Under the pieces are notes generated by a model. That model was given only the letters and a program-made list of their open reading frames with translations. It had not been told where the DNA came from and ran no database searches. Made by a program: the position numbers and the translations under genes. From Methylobacterium symbioticum (GTDB lineage: Bacteria > Pseudomonadota > Alphaproteobacteria > Rhizobiales > Beijerinckiaceae): a stretch of DNA of 64,000 bases. The stretch is from positions 31,314-95,313 of the forward strand of contig NZ_CABFPH010000011.1 in assembly GCF_902141845.1 (NCBI RefSeq). Reading direction: 5' to 3'. Shown here in pieces: positions 35,339-44,050 of the stretch (its first letter is position 1; each line of letters begins with the position of its first letter).

Positions 35339-36574
35339 TTGAACGAACACACCCGCCCCGATCCCGCCCGCCCGCCGGAGGCCGAGGCGATCGGCTTGCC
35401 CATGCCCGGGGCTCAACCGGTCGTGCCACGCCCCGAGGGTGACGAGCCCTCAAGCCCGCCGCCGGCCGCTCCGGCCCGGCGCGGCTTTCTGTCGCCGCTC
35501 AACCGACGCCGCCTGCAGAACTTCCGCGGCAACCGGCTCGGCTACTGGTCCTTCCTGATCTTCATGGGGCTGTTCGTCGTCAGCCTCTTCGCGGAGGTGA
35601 TCGCCAACGACCGTCCGATCCTCGTCTCCTACAAGGGCGAGTGGCTGGTGCCGGTCCTGGTGGATTATCCCGAGGAGAAGTTCGGCGGATTCCTGGCGCA
35701 GACGGATTACCGCTCGCCCGAGATCGCCAAGGAGATCAGCGAGAACGGCTGGGCCCTCTGGCCGCCGATCCCGTTCTCCTACAACACGATCAACAACGAC
35801 CTGCCGACCCCATCCCCGTCCCCGCCCACTTGGATGCTCTCCGACGCGCAGTGCAAGGTCGCGGCCGAGGCGGTCGGAGGCACCGGCTGCCGGGATATCC
35901 CCTGGCACTGGCTCGGCACCGACAACACCACCCGGGACGTTCTGGCCCGGGTGATCTACGGCTTCCGCATCTCGGTCCTGTTCGGGCTGATCCTCGCCGC
36001 AGTCTCGTCGGTCGTCGGCGTGATCGCTGGGGCCGTGCAGGGCTATTTCGGCGGCTGGGTGGATCTGAGCTTCCAGCGCTTCATCGAGGTCTGGGGCGGG
36101 ATCCCGACCCTCTACCTGATCATCATCATCTCGGCCTTCATCGCCCCGGGCTTCTTCGTGCTGCTCGGAATCATGCTGCTCTTCTCCTGGGTGGCGCTCG
36201 TTAGCGTCGTCCGGGCCGAATTCCTGCGCGCGCGCAATTTCGAGTACGTGCGCGCCGCCCGCGCCCTCGGGCTGTCGAACCTGCGCATCATGACCGTGCA
36301 TCTCCTGCCGAACGCCATGGTCGCCACGCTGACCTTCCTGCCCTTCATCCTGAACGGCTCGATCACCACGCTGACCTCGCTGGACTTCCTCGGATTCGGC
36401 CTGCCTCCCGGCTCACCCTCGCTCGGCGAGCTGCTGGCTCAGGGCAAGGACAATCTCAACGCCCTCTGGCTCGGGCTCACCGCCTTCTTCGTCATCGCGG
36501 CGATGCTGAGCCTGCTCGTCTTCGCGGGCGAGGCGGTGCGCGACGCGTTCGATCCGCGGAAAACGTTTTCCTGA
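35339..36574 (+). CDS. yejE: Peptide/microcin C-type ABC transporter permease, YejE-like (411 aa)
   Basis: Inner-membrane subunit of a YejABEF/Opp-type importer. After a Pro-rich cytosolic leader there is an OppC-type N-terminal helix (GYWSFLIFMGLFVVSLFAEV). A periplasmic segment with the IPWHWLGTDNTTRDVLARVIYG motif follows, then the permease core with an EAA loop (FEYVRAARALGLSN, then MTVHLLPNAM). The start is probably TTG at 35339, with GGAGGGG upstream; an ATG at 35402 is the alternative. No YejA, YejB or YejF gene is adjacent, so the complex must be encoded elsewhere or this is a stray paralogue. Confidence 0.9.
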   Translation: MNEHTRPDPARPPEAEAIGLPMPGAQPVVPRPEGDEPSSPPPAAPARRGFLSPLNRRRLQNFRGNRLGYWSFLIFMGLFVVSLFAEVIANDRPILVSYKGEWLVPVLVDYPEEKFGGFLAQTDYRSPEIAKEISENGWALWPPIPFSYNTINNDLPTPSPSPPTWMLSDAQCKVAAEAVGGTGCRDIPWHWLGTDNTTRDVLARVIYGFRISVLFGLILAAVSSVVGVIAGAVQGYFGGWVDLSFQRFIEVWGGIPTLYLIIIISAFIAPGFFVLLGIMLLFSWVALVSVVRAEFLRARNFEYVRAARALGLSNLRIMTVHLLPNAMVATLTFLPFILNGSITTLTSLDFLGFGLPPGSPSLGELLAQGKDNLNALWLGLTAFFVIAAMLSLLVFAGEAVRDAFDPRKTFS

Positions 36575-36972
36575 ACATCACGTCCTGTCGTGGGCCCGCG
36601 CCGCCGGATCGACAGCAATCGACCGGGGCGCAGACGCATTCCCGCCGCGCTTCGGCGTGTTTCGCCGGCCCCGTCGCCGGCTGCCGCGTCATCTGGCCGA
36701 CAAGTCTGAATGTTGCCAGCACGTTAAGCGATCCGTGCCCAGGAATGAGCCCGGGCGAGGCTGCGGCGCAGCATTCGCACCCCGGATAAAGCTGGATCCG
36801 CAGCGACGCCGATAAACCGAGCTCAGGGCGAGAGAGCTCGCTGAACCTGATCCAGAGGGATAAGGGGTCTAATCACAGAGAAATGACATTTCATCCTTGC
36901 TTTCTTTGACCATTATCATACCTCGCTGCGAGGGGGACCCTGGGCCGTCGGCAAGGTACGAGGATCGCAAGT
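36575..36972. other. Long leader region of the MucR-like gene
   Basis: No gene. GC-rich until about 36850, then an AT-rich block (36870-36925) with a perfect dyad GAAATG-A-CATTTC at 36880-36892. The block looks like a promoter/operator for the downstream regulator. Confidence 0.55.
36880..36892. promoter_or_regulatory. Candidate operator dyad upstream of the MucR-like gene
   Basis: Perfect inverted repeat GAAATGACATTTC in an AT-rich island 80 bases before the start codon. Ros/MucR proteins bind AT-rich sites and often repress themselves. The assignment as operator is inferred. Confidence 0.4.
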
Positions 36973-37500
36973 ATGTCTGATACCGTCACACAATCGCAGC
37001 CGAACTACATCGAACGAACGGTCGATGTCGTCGCGGCCTACGTCTCGAACAACTCGATCCCGACCGCTGAGCTGCCGGCGCTGATCGCCAGCATCCACGA
37101 GGCGCTGAACACGATCGCTGCCGGCCCGGCCCAGCAACCCGCCGAGAGCGTCGAGAAGCCGACTTCTGCGCAGATCCGCAAGTCGATCCGGCCCGATGGA
37201 CTGATCAGCTTCATCGACGGCAAGTCCTACAAGACGCTCAAGCGGCACCTGACCAAGCACGGCCTCGATCCGCAGGGGTATCGCGAGCGCTACGGCCTGC
37301 CGCCGGACTACCCGACCACTTCGGCGAACTATTCGGCGCAGCGCTCGGCTCTGGCCAAGAGCCTCGGTCTGGGCCAGCCGGGCCGCTCGACCGTCGCCGA
37401 GAAGGCGGAGGAACCCGCGCCGGCTCCCGAGCCCGAGGCGCCGGCCCGCAGCACCCGTCGCAAGGGCGGCTCCCGCCGCAAGTCCGTCGAGACCGCCTGA
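36973..37500 (+). CDS. Ros/MucR family transcriptional regulator lacking the zinc cysteine (175 aa)
   Basis: N-terminal oligomerisation part (YIERTVDVVAAYVSNNSIP, then ELPALIASIHEAL). The DNA-binding domain is at 65-130: IRPDGLISFIDGKSYKTLKR, then HLTKHGLDPQGYRERYGLPPDYP. In typical MucR/Ros the corresponding stretch reads VCLEDGK; here the zinc-ligand Cys is replaced (LISFIDG), as in zinc-free Ros relatives of Mesorhizobium. The C-terminal tail is Pro/Glu-rich, then basic (STRRKGGSRRK), longer than usual. Likely a global, possibly H-NS-like, regulator. Confidence 0.9.
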   Translation: MSDTVTQSQPNYIERTVDVVAAYVSNNSIPTAELPALIASIHEALNTIAAGPAQQPAESVEKPTSAQIRKSIRPDGLISFIDGKSYKTLKRHLTKHGLDPQGYRERYGLPPDYPTTSANYSAQRSALAKSLGLGQPGRSTVAEKAEEPAPAPEPEAPARSTRRKGGSRRKSVETA

Positions 37501-37543
37501 GCGGTTCGGCTCGGAGCGCTTCCCACCGGTCCGGGGGAGCGCC

Positions 37544-37861
37544 TCACAGCGCGGCGCGGCGGCCGAGCAGCCAGCCGCGGGCGCGTGCCAGAAGCGCTGG
37601 GCGCGCCTCGGCCGCTTCCGCGGCATCGACCAGCGGCGAGGTCGCGAGCGCGTCGAGATAGGCCTGCTCCGCCTCGCGGCAGGCCCGAAGCGCCGCGTCG
37701 GCGGCGAGCATCCGGCTGGTCAGCCGCGACTGGATCCCGAAATTGCTGTTCAAGCAGCCCTGCCAGGTGGCGTGCCGCGCACCGGCTTCGCTGGCCTGAA
37801 CCGGGCCGCCCAGCGCGAAGGCCAGGGCGAGAGATCCGGCGATGGCTGAAGATCGGATCAT
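37544..37861 (-). CDS. Exported hypothetical protein with paired cysteines (105 aa)
   Basis: Signal peptide MIRSSAIAGSLALAFALGGPVQA, cleaved near ASEAG. The mature part has two cysteines (WQGCLNSNFGIQSRLTSR and ALRACREAEQAYLDALATSP) in helical surroundings, as in small periplasmic disulfide-linked proteins. The rest is Ala/Leu/Arg-rich. I do not recognise a family. Convergent with the MucR-like gene. Confidence 0.65.
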   Translation of the reverse strand: MIRSSAIAGSLALAFALGGPVQASEAGARHATWQGCLNSNFGIQSRLTSRMLAADAALRACREAEQAYLDALATSPLVDAAEAAEARPALLARARGWLLGRRAAL

Positions 37862-38075
37862 GGTGAAGGCGCCGCTAGCGAACGCGGCAGCCTCGCGCGA
37901 TCGGTGTTAAGATCGCGCTAACTGTCTCACGCCGGGGTCCGTCCCGGACCGGGACGGGTGCGAGCGCCGTCCCTGCGCGCGCTGCAATCGGGAAGGGCTT
38001 CAAGTCTTTGGTGTGCCGCGCGCGCTCTCGCCGATCCGGTCTCCACGTCGGCGGAGAGCGCTCTGGCCGACGCCG

Positions 38076-38741
38076 TCAGCGGTTGGCGGTCATGGCGGGG
38101 GAGGTGACGCCGCCGAGCGAGACCCAGGCCACCGCGTCCTGGCTCTCGCGCTTGACGAAGACGTAGCCGGTGCGGTGCCAGGGCAGGATCTGGCTGGTCT
38201 TGTTGTCGAGCACGAGGTCGCCGCGGTCGGTGATCAGCGTCAGCACCGCGTGGCCCTCGCCCTTCTCGTCGATCACCACCGTCATGCGCATCGCCCGCTT
38301 CGGCAGGCCGGCCGCGGCCAGAAGGTGGCGCTTCAGGAGCTGGTAGTCCTCGCAATCGCCGATGCCGTCCTCGGCGAGGTCCCAGCGGTCGGGCACGCCC
38401 AGATGATCCATGTCGGTCATCGCGCGCACGCTCTTGTTGACCCGCTTGTTCACCGCCACGATCTGCGCCCAGCTCGCCGCGGTCAGCGTGATGCGCGCCG
38501 GCTCGGCGCTGCTGACCGCGCATTCGGCCGCGTAGGACTGGCAGAAGGTCACCCAGGCCGCAATCGGCTTCGCCGCGCCGAGGGGCTCCGCGAAGCTCGG
38601 GCTGGCCGGCAAGGAGGCCAGCGTCTGGGCGGTGGCGGGAGCGGCCATACCGAGAGCGAGAAGAACACTGGCGGCGAGGCCCCGCAGGGTTCCCGTGCGG
38701 GCCGTCACACCATCCCGCCGCTTCGAAATCGGGAATTGCAT
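38076..38741 (-). CDS. BTLCP transglutaminase-like cysteine peptidase (221 aa)
   Basis: Bacterial transglutaminase-like cysteine proteinase of the family common in Rhizobiales. An N-terminal basic-then-hydrophobic signal (LRGLAASVLLALGMAAPATA) targets it to the periplasm. The catalytic triad is visible as Cys130 (IGDCEDYQLLK), His164 (GHAVLTL) and Asp179 (LVLDN). Length is typical. Related proteins are linked to periplasmic proteolysis of surface adhesins (LapG-like) or unknown targets. No LapD-like partner is nearby. Confidence 0.93.
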   Translation of the reverse strand: MQFPISKRRDGVTARTGTLRGLAASVLLALGMAAPATAQTLASLPASPSFAEPLGAAKPIAAWVTFCQSYAAECAVSSAEPARITLTAASWAQIVAVNKRVNKSVRAMTDMDHLGVPDRWDLAEDGIGDCEDYQLLKRHLLAAAGLPKRAMRMTVVIDEKGEGHAVLTLITDRGDLVLDNKTSQILPWHRTGYVFVKRESQDAVAWVSLGGVTSPAMTANR

Positions 38742-39168
38742 GGCCTTCGACCCAACCCGTTAAGCTCTCGTTAACGAAAGCTCTCACGCCCGGGCCTGCC
38801 CGGCAATCGGCAGCTTAACAAAAGGTTAATCGTGTGGGCAACGTGGGAAACTCGACGTCCCGCTGGCCCGCGTCCTGGCATGCACAGCGAAGATCGCGCG
38901 GCGGCACCGGGCGGGATGCCGCAGGTCCGCAGGATGGCGCGTGTCCGGGCTCAGCGGGGCCGGCATGCGCGTCGGCGGGCCGACGCGCGCTGCGGCTCGG
39001 CAAGCCGCGCGGGTCCGGCGGGGAATGGGCGGGCGGACCGTGGAAAGCCGGTCCTCCCGGCCTCATCCGATATCCGGTCGATCCTTCGGGATGGCGGATG
39101 TCGACGTCGCTCGAGCGCCGCACGGGTTTGCCGATCCGGTTGCCGCTTGGGATCGAGCGGAAACCGGA
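38742..39168. other. Intergenic region without recognised gene
   Basis: GC-rich region between BTLCP and the response regulator. Its open frames on both strands are Gly/Arg/Pro-rich antisense noise. The AT-richer left edge (38770-38830, with TTAACG and TTAACAAAAGGTTAA) probably holds the BTLCP promoter. Confidence 0.5.
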
Positions 39169-39819
39169 TCAGCCCACGCGGGCGTTGTGGATCTGCTCGA
39201 AATCGAGGGGCGCCGTATCGATCACGATCTGCGTCCGGCTGATGACCTCCAGCTTGCGCAGGATCTCGGACACATGCGCCTTCACCGTGGAGTCGCCCAC
39301 CTGCAGCTCGTGGGCGATCTGCTTGTTGAGCTTGCCCTGCCGGATCATCATCAGCACCCGCAATTGCTGCGGGGTGAGCCGGGCGACGCGCTCGGCGAGC
39401 GGGGTCTTGCGCGCGCGCTGCGGGGGCGCCTCCAGGCCCTGCGGGATGACAAGTGCCCCGCTGAGCACGTCGGCGATGGCCCGGGTCAGGGTCGCCTTGT
39501 CCACGGCCTTGGGCACAAAGCCCGCCGCTCCGTGCTGGAGCGCCTCGTGCATGATGCGCGGATCCTCGTGGCCGGAGACGACGAGGATCGGCACGCGGGG
39601 GAAGCGGGTCCGCACGGTGACGAGCCCGTCGAAGCCGGTCACGCCCTGCATCGAGAGGTCGAGCAGGGTGAGGTCGATGCCGCGATTCTCGGACAGGATC
39701 TCGCAGGCGCGCGCGATCCCGTCGGCCTCGTGCAGCACCGCATCCGGATGGGCGAGCCGGATCGCGCTCGCGAGCGCGTCCCGGAACAGGGGATGGTCGT
39801 CGACGATCAGCAGCTGCAT
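39169..39819 (-). CDS. LuxR-type (NarL-family) response regulator (216 aa)
   Basis: Receiver domain 1-120 with the acidic pocket VDDHP (Asp7/8), phospho-acceptor Asp54 (LLDLSMQG), Ser82 (VSGHEDPR) and Lys104 (VPKAV). The DNA-binding LuxR/NarL HTH is at 145-210 (LTPQQLRVLMMIRQGKLNKQ, then IAHELQVGDSTVKAHVSEIL). The ATG at 39819 leaves a canonical receiver start MQLLIVDDHP. Transcribed divergently from the FIST/histidine-kinase pair at 40100-42630, which probably forms its sensor partner. Confidence 0.94.
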   Translation of the reverse strand: MQLLIVDDHPLFRDALASAIRLAHPDAVLHEADGIARACEILSENRGIDLTLLDLSMQGVTGFDGLVTVRTRFPRVPILVVSGHEDPRIMHEALQHGAAGFVPKAVDKATLTRAIADVLSGALVIPQGLEAPPQRARKTPLAERVARLTPQQLRVLMMIRQGKLNKQIAHELQVGDSTVKAHVSEILRKLEVISRTQIVIDTAPLDFEQIHNARVG

Positions 39820-40099
39820 GGGCGCGCTCCCCCCGCGCTCGTTCGGAGCCCGCCCCGTTCGGGGTCGGCGCGGGCATTGTCCATGAAGCGCCGCGCGCAA
39901 ACAATGGCCGCGGCCTCGGCCATTGGTCCGAGATGCGAGGCCGGTCGAAGGCCCAGCGGCGGCCAAGCTCCGGATTTGACTTGTGAAAACCGGTGCCGTT
40001 GCGTGTTTCGGTTGTGCCCGACATAATCTTCGCCCGGTGAGAGCGGGCATCAAGCTCGCCGCACGGGCCATGGGGTGGAAATTGGCGCAAGGAACGCGG

Positions 40100-41260
40100 A
40101 TGCGCGCGCATCTGTGCGGCATCAAGACGGCCTGGACCGAAGCTGTGTCGCCCGAGGCGGCCGCGGCCGAGATCGCCCGTGCCGTGGGCGTGGGCATGGC
40201 GCAGCTCGTCGTCTTCTTCTCGCCCGATTACGACCCCGAGACGCTGTTGCGGGCGCTGGAAGCGCAGGTGCCTGGCACCGCGATCGCGGGCTGCACCACC
40301 TCCGGCACGATCTGCCCCGAGGGCGGCATCGATCGCGGCCTCGTGGCGATCGCCTTCCCCCGCAGCGGCTTCCGCATCGTCTCGACGCTGCTCGACGCGA
40401 TCGACAATCTCGATGTCGAGCGCACGGCCTCGGCGGTGCGGGCGCTGCGCCGGACCCTCGATCCCGAATACGACCGCGCCGGCGATCCCGCCCGGCGGCC
40501 CGAGCGCTGCTTCGCCCTCTCCCTGATCGACGGGCTCGCCAATGCCGAGGAGACCGTGGTCTCGGCCATCGCCTGGGCCCTCGACGGGATCCCGCTGGTC
40601 GGCGGCTCGGCGGGCGACGATCTCACCTTCCGCGACGCGGTGGTGCTGCATGGCGGCCGGATCCACCGCCGCGCCGCGGTGCTCATGCTGGTGGAGACCG
40701 ACTACCCGGTCCAGATCTTCAAGAGCGACAATTTCGAGCCGACCCGGACCAAGTTCGTGGTCACCGCCTCCGACGGCGAGCGCCGCATCGTGCACGAGCT
40801 GAACGCCGAGCCGGCCGCGCGCGAATACGCGATGGCCGTCGGGCTCGATCCGGAGAGGCTCTCACCGATGAGCTTCGCCGCCTATCCCCTCGCGGTGAAG
40901 GTCGGCGGCGAGTATTTCTGCCGCTCGATCCGGCACCTCAACCCGGACGGGTCCTTGAGCTTCTTCTGCGCCATCGACGAGGGCGTGGTGCTGACGCTGG
41001 CCGAGCCGCGCGACATCGTCGCCACCACCCGCGCGGAGCTGTCCCGCCTCGACGACCTCATCGGCGGCATCGACCTGATCATCGGCTTCGAGTGCGTGCT
41101 GCGCCGCCTCGACGCGGAGGGACGGCAGGTGCGGCAGAGCATCGCCGACCTGTACCGGCGCTACAGCGTCGTCGGTTTCGAGACCTACGGCGAGCAGTAC
41201 CGCGCGATGCACCTGAACCAGACCTTCACCGGCATCGCCATCGGCAAGCTGCCGCAATGA
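40100..41260 (+). CDS. FIST domain sensory protein (386 aa)
   Basis: FIST (F-box and intracellular signal transduction) protein. The N-terminal half has VVFFSPDYDPETLLRALEAQ, then TAIAGCTTSGTICPEGG and FALSLIDGLANAEETVVSAI. The FIST_C half has LNAEPAAREYAMAVGLDP, then FAAYPLAVKVGGEYFCRSIR. FIST modules are believed to bind small ligands such as amino acids and are often paired with kinases or cyclases. The start at 40100 has AAGGA at good distance; two upstream in-frame ATGs are possible. Its stop overlaps the kinase start by 4 bases (ATGA). Confidence 0.92.
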   Translation: MRAHLCGIKTAWTEAVSPEAAAAEIARAVGVGMAQLVVFFSPDYDPETLLRALEAQVPGTAIAGCTTSGTICPEGGIDRGLVAIAFPRSGFRIVSTLLDAIDNLDVERTASAVRALRRTLDPEYDRAGDPARRPERCFALSLIDGLANAEETVVSAIAWALDGIPLVGGSAGDDLTFRDAVVLHGGRIHRRAAVLMLVETDYPVQIFKSDNFEPTRTKFVVTASDGERRIVHELNAEPAAREYAMAVGLDPERLSPMSFAAYPLAVKVGGEYFCRSIRHLNPDGSLSFFCAIDEGVVLTLAEPRDIVATTRAELSRLDDLIGGIDLIIGFECVLRRLDAEGRQVRQSIADLYRRYSVVGFETYGEQYRAMHLNQTFTGIAIGKLPQ

Positions 41261-42630
41261 ACCTGCGCACGATCCCGCCCGGACCGGCATCCGAGACCGA
41301 GGCTGAGCTGCGGCGGCGCATCGAGAAGCTGGAGCGCATCAACGCCGCGCTGATGGCCCATGTCGAGCGCTCCACCGACCAGCAGGGGGGCGCCTACGCC
41401 CTGTTCCAGACGGCCATCACCCTCGAGGGCCGCGTCCGCAGCCGCACCGAGGAGCTGACCGGGCTGATGCATCGGCTCGAGCGCTCCAACGCGGCGCTGG
41501 TCTCGGCCAAGGAGGAGGCGGAGAACGCCAACCGGTCGAAGACCCGCTTCCTGGCGGCGGCGAGCCACGACCTGCTCCAGCCCCTCAACGCGGCGCGCCT
41601 GTCCCTCTCGGCGCTCGCCGATCTGCCGCTCTGCTCCGACGCCACCGTGGTCGCCGGTCAGGTCGAGCGCGGCCTGCAGACCATCGAGGATCTGATCAAG
41701 ACGCTGCTCGACATCTCGAAGCTCGATGCGGGCATCGTGCGGCCGCAGCTGCGTCCCCTGTCCCTGCCCGACCTCCTCGCCGGGCTCGCCGCGAGCTTCA
41801 AGCCCTTCACCGAGCGCAAGGGCCTGCGCCTCGTGGTGCGCTGCCCCGACCTGACGGTGGAGAGCGACGGCATCCTGCTCCAGCGCATCCTGCAGAACCT
41901 CGTCTCGAACGCGGTGCGCTACACGGCCTTCGGCGGTGTGATGATCCTGGCCCGCACCCGCGGCGACCAGGTCCGGATCGACGTGGTCGATACGGGCTGC
42001 GGCATCGCGGCGGAGGAGCGCGAGCTCGTCTTCGACGAGTTCTACCGCGGCGGCACGCGCCGGGCCGCCCAAGGGGGCGAGGTCAGCGAGCCGGGCCTCG
42101 GGCTCGGGCTCTCGATCGTCCGCCGCATGGCTGCGGCGCTGGGGCATCCGCTCGCGCTCGCCTCGCGGCCGGGCCACGGCACCCGCGTTTCCCTGACCCT
42201 GCCGCCGAGCGCGGCGCCGCCCGAGCCCGAGATCCGGCCCGCCCCGGTGGCGACCCGGCTCTCCGGGGCCCGGATCCTGATCGTGGAGAACGACGCCTCC
42301 ACGGCGGATGCCCTCAAGCGCCTGCTGCAGAACTGGGACGCCCGGGTCGCCGCCTTCCGCGATCTCGCCGGCGTGCGCGCGGCGATCGAGGGCGGCGCGA
42401 CCGCTCCCGACATCCTGATCCTCGACTACCATCTCGACGACGGGGCCTGCGGCCTGGAGGTGGCGCACTATCTGCGGGCGCTGCGCGCGGCGCCGTTGCC
42501 CGTCATCCTCACCACCGCCGACTACAGCCCCGAGATCGAGGCGGAGGCGGAGGCCTGCGGCGTCGAATTGGTGCGCAAGCCGATCAAGCCGGCACAGCTG
42601 CGCTCGCTCCTCACCTACATGCTGGCGTGA
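41257..42630 (+). CDS. Hybrid sensor histidine kinase with C-terminal receiver (457 aa)
   Basis: Coiled-coil N-terminus (TEAELRRRIEKLERINAALM, to SAKEEAENANRSKT). The HisKA domain has His104 (FLAAASHDLLQPLNA). The HATPase_c domain has the N box (QRILQNLVSNAVRY), G1 (DVVDTGCGIA) and G2 (PGLGLGLSIVRR). A receiver at 338-457 has Asp390 (ILDYHLDDG) and Lys441 (VRKPIKP). The sensor input is not membrane-based, so it is likely to listen to the co-translated FIST protein. The H-D-L-L-Q-P-L box is of the type found in NahK-like kinases feeding LuxR-type regulators. Confidence 0.94.
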   Translation: MNLRTIPPGPASETEAELRRRIEKLERINAALMAHVERSTDQQGGAYALFQTAITLEGRVRSRTEELTGLMHRLERSNAALVSAKEEAENANRSKTRFLAAASHDLLQPLNAARLSLSALADLPLCSDATVVAGQVERGLQTIEDLIKTLLDISKLDAGIVRPQLRPLSLPDLLAGLAASFKPFTERKGLRLVVRCPDLTVESDGILLQRILQNLVSNAVRYTAFGGVMILARTRGDQVRIDVVDTGCGIAAEERELVFDEFYRGGTRRAAQGGEVSEPGLGLGLSIVRRMAAALGHPLALASRPGHGTRVSLTLPPSAAPPEPEIRPAPVATRLSGARILIVENDASTADALKRLLQNWDARVAAFRDLAGVRAAIEGGATAPDILILDYHLDDGACGLEVAHYLRALRAAPLPVILTTADYSPEIEAEAEACGVELVRKPIKPAQLRSLLTYMLA

Positions 42631-42724
42631 GCGGCCCTTGAGCCGCGCCCGAGGACGTCGCGATACCCTCGAGGATGGCCGCGTTCCCCCTCGCCGAACC
42701 GGCTCCCCTTCGGCGGAGACGGCT

Positions 42725-44041
42725 CTAGCGCCGGCCGCCGCCGAAGCCGCCGCCCGGGGCGCCTCCGCCGCCGAAGCCGCCCGCCCCGCCGAAGCCGCCC
42801 GGTCCGCCGCCGGCGCCCGGCATGTTGAGGCCGCCCGGTGCGCCGTAGCCCCGTCCCGGCCCGCCGAATCCTCCGGGCCCCCCGGAATCGGGGACGCCGA
42901 GCATCCCCGAGCCCGGCCGCGTATCGATGCCGCGCGGTGCCTCGAAGCCGCCGCGCGGAGCCGGCCCCGGGCCGGGCCCGCGCACCGGCCCATGTCCGGG
43001 TTCCGGTCCCTGTCCCGGCAGGCCGCGCAGATCGAGCTTGTCACGCTCGAAGCGCGGCTGGTTCTGGAGACCGTCCCGGGGCGCCTGGAAGCGATCGGAC
43101 AAGGGTTCCGTCGGGGCGAGCCGGTTCTCGATGCGCAGGCGCTCCAGCGTCAGGCGCCCGTCGCCCGCCACCTCCGTGGTGAGCACCGCCCGCACGGCGC
43201 CGGAGCGTGGCATGGCCACAGCCGAGCCCCCCGCCACGTCGAGCCCGGAGCCGAGGGCGATGCCGCCCTTGCGGCGGCCGATATAGGCCTCGATCGAGGC
43301 GGTGCGGATCCCCGGCGGCAGCCCGGCCTCGGCCGCATCCGTCACCGTGAGGGTGTCGCCCGCCGCCCGGCCGCTCACGGCGGCGCGGCGCCCGGCCACC
43401 AGGGCTTGCCCGCCGGCGAGCCGTAAGCCCCCGATCATCGGCGTCCCGTCCTTCGCCCTGTGGACCGGTCCGGCGACCCGGTCGGGGCCGCCGGCACGTG
43501 GCTCGATCAGGCTCGCGACCACGATTCCGTCCGGACGGCGCAGGCCGCTGACCGCCACGCGCTGGCCGACGCTCCAGGGGCCGCCCGCTAGACCTGCCAC
43601 CGCGACGCGCTGGCCGAGCACGGTGAGCCGGTCCCGGCCGACCGCCTGGATCACGCCGACCACCTCGCTCGTCACGTCGATGCGCCGGGTCGCGAGGCCG
43701 CTCTCCTCGGGGCGCGCCACGACGCGGACCACCTGACCGATCCGCAGGTCGGAGGCCTTGGCCGGCGCCCCGTCGATGCGCACTGCCACGTCCTCGGGAT
43801 AGCTGATGCGCAGGTCGTTCACGACGATCGAGCCGAAGCGGCGGATCGTGCCGATCACGCCCGTGCCGCCGATGCCGCGGTCACCCTCGCCGGGGGGCTC
43901 GGTCGGGCGGGCGCCGGTGCCGCCGATGCCCTGGTCGCGGATCGGCGCCTCCTGTGCAGGCGTGGGCCGCGGCAGCAGCGATCCGCCGAGGCCCGCGAGA
44001 AGGCGCAGGGCGAGGCGGCGATTCAGGGAGCGCGGGGGCAC
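42725..44041 (-). CDS. DUF5666 repeat protein, exported (438 aa)
   Basis: A Tat- or Sec-like leader (RRLALRLLAGLGGSLLPRPTPA) precedes several beta-barrel-like repeats with the DUF5666 pattern, for example RFGSIVVNDLRI, then RIGQVVRVVA, VVGVIQAVGRDRLTVLGQRV and SVGQRVAVSGLRRPDGIVVA. The C-terminal 130 residues are Pro/Gly-rich, ending in a dense Gly tail (GGPGGFGGAGGFGGGGAPGG). It is usually paired with DUF6502, and that gene lies immediately upstream on the same strand with a 9-base gap. Function unknown. Confidence 0.85.
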   Translation of the reverse strand: MPPRSLNRRLALRLLAGLGGSLLPRPTPAQEAPIRDQGIGGTGARPTEPPGEGDRGIGGTGVIGTIRRFGSIVVNDLRISYPEDVAVRIDGAPAKASDLRIGQVVRVVARPEESGLATRRIDVTSEVVGVIQAVGRDRLTVLGQRVAVAGLAGGPWSVGQRVAVSGLRRPDGIVVASLIEPRAGGPDRVAGPVHRAKDGTPMIGGLRLAGGQALVAGRRAAVSGRAAGDTLTVTDAAEAGLPPGIRTASIEAYIGRRKGGIALGSGLDVAGGSAVAMPRSGAVRAVLTTEVAGDGRLTLERLRIENRLAPTEPLSDRFQAPRDGLQNQPRFERDKLDLRGLPGQGPEPGHGPVRGPGPGPAPRGGFEAPRGIDTRPGSGMLGVPDSGGPGGFGGPGRGYGAPGGLNMPGAGGGPGGFGGAGGFGGGGAPGGGFGGGRR

Positions 44042-44050
44042 GGCCGGCTC

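Noticed and set aside
33424..35403. Minus-strand 659-codon frame opposite the aminotransferase and DUF4112 genes
   Set aside because: Composition is Arg/Gly/His/Ala noise; plus strand has recognised families.
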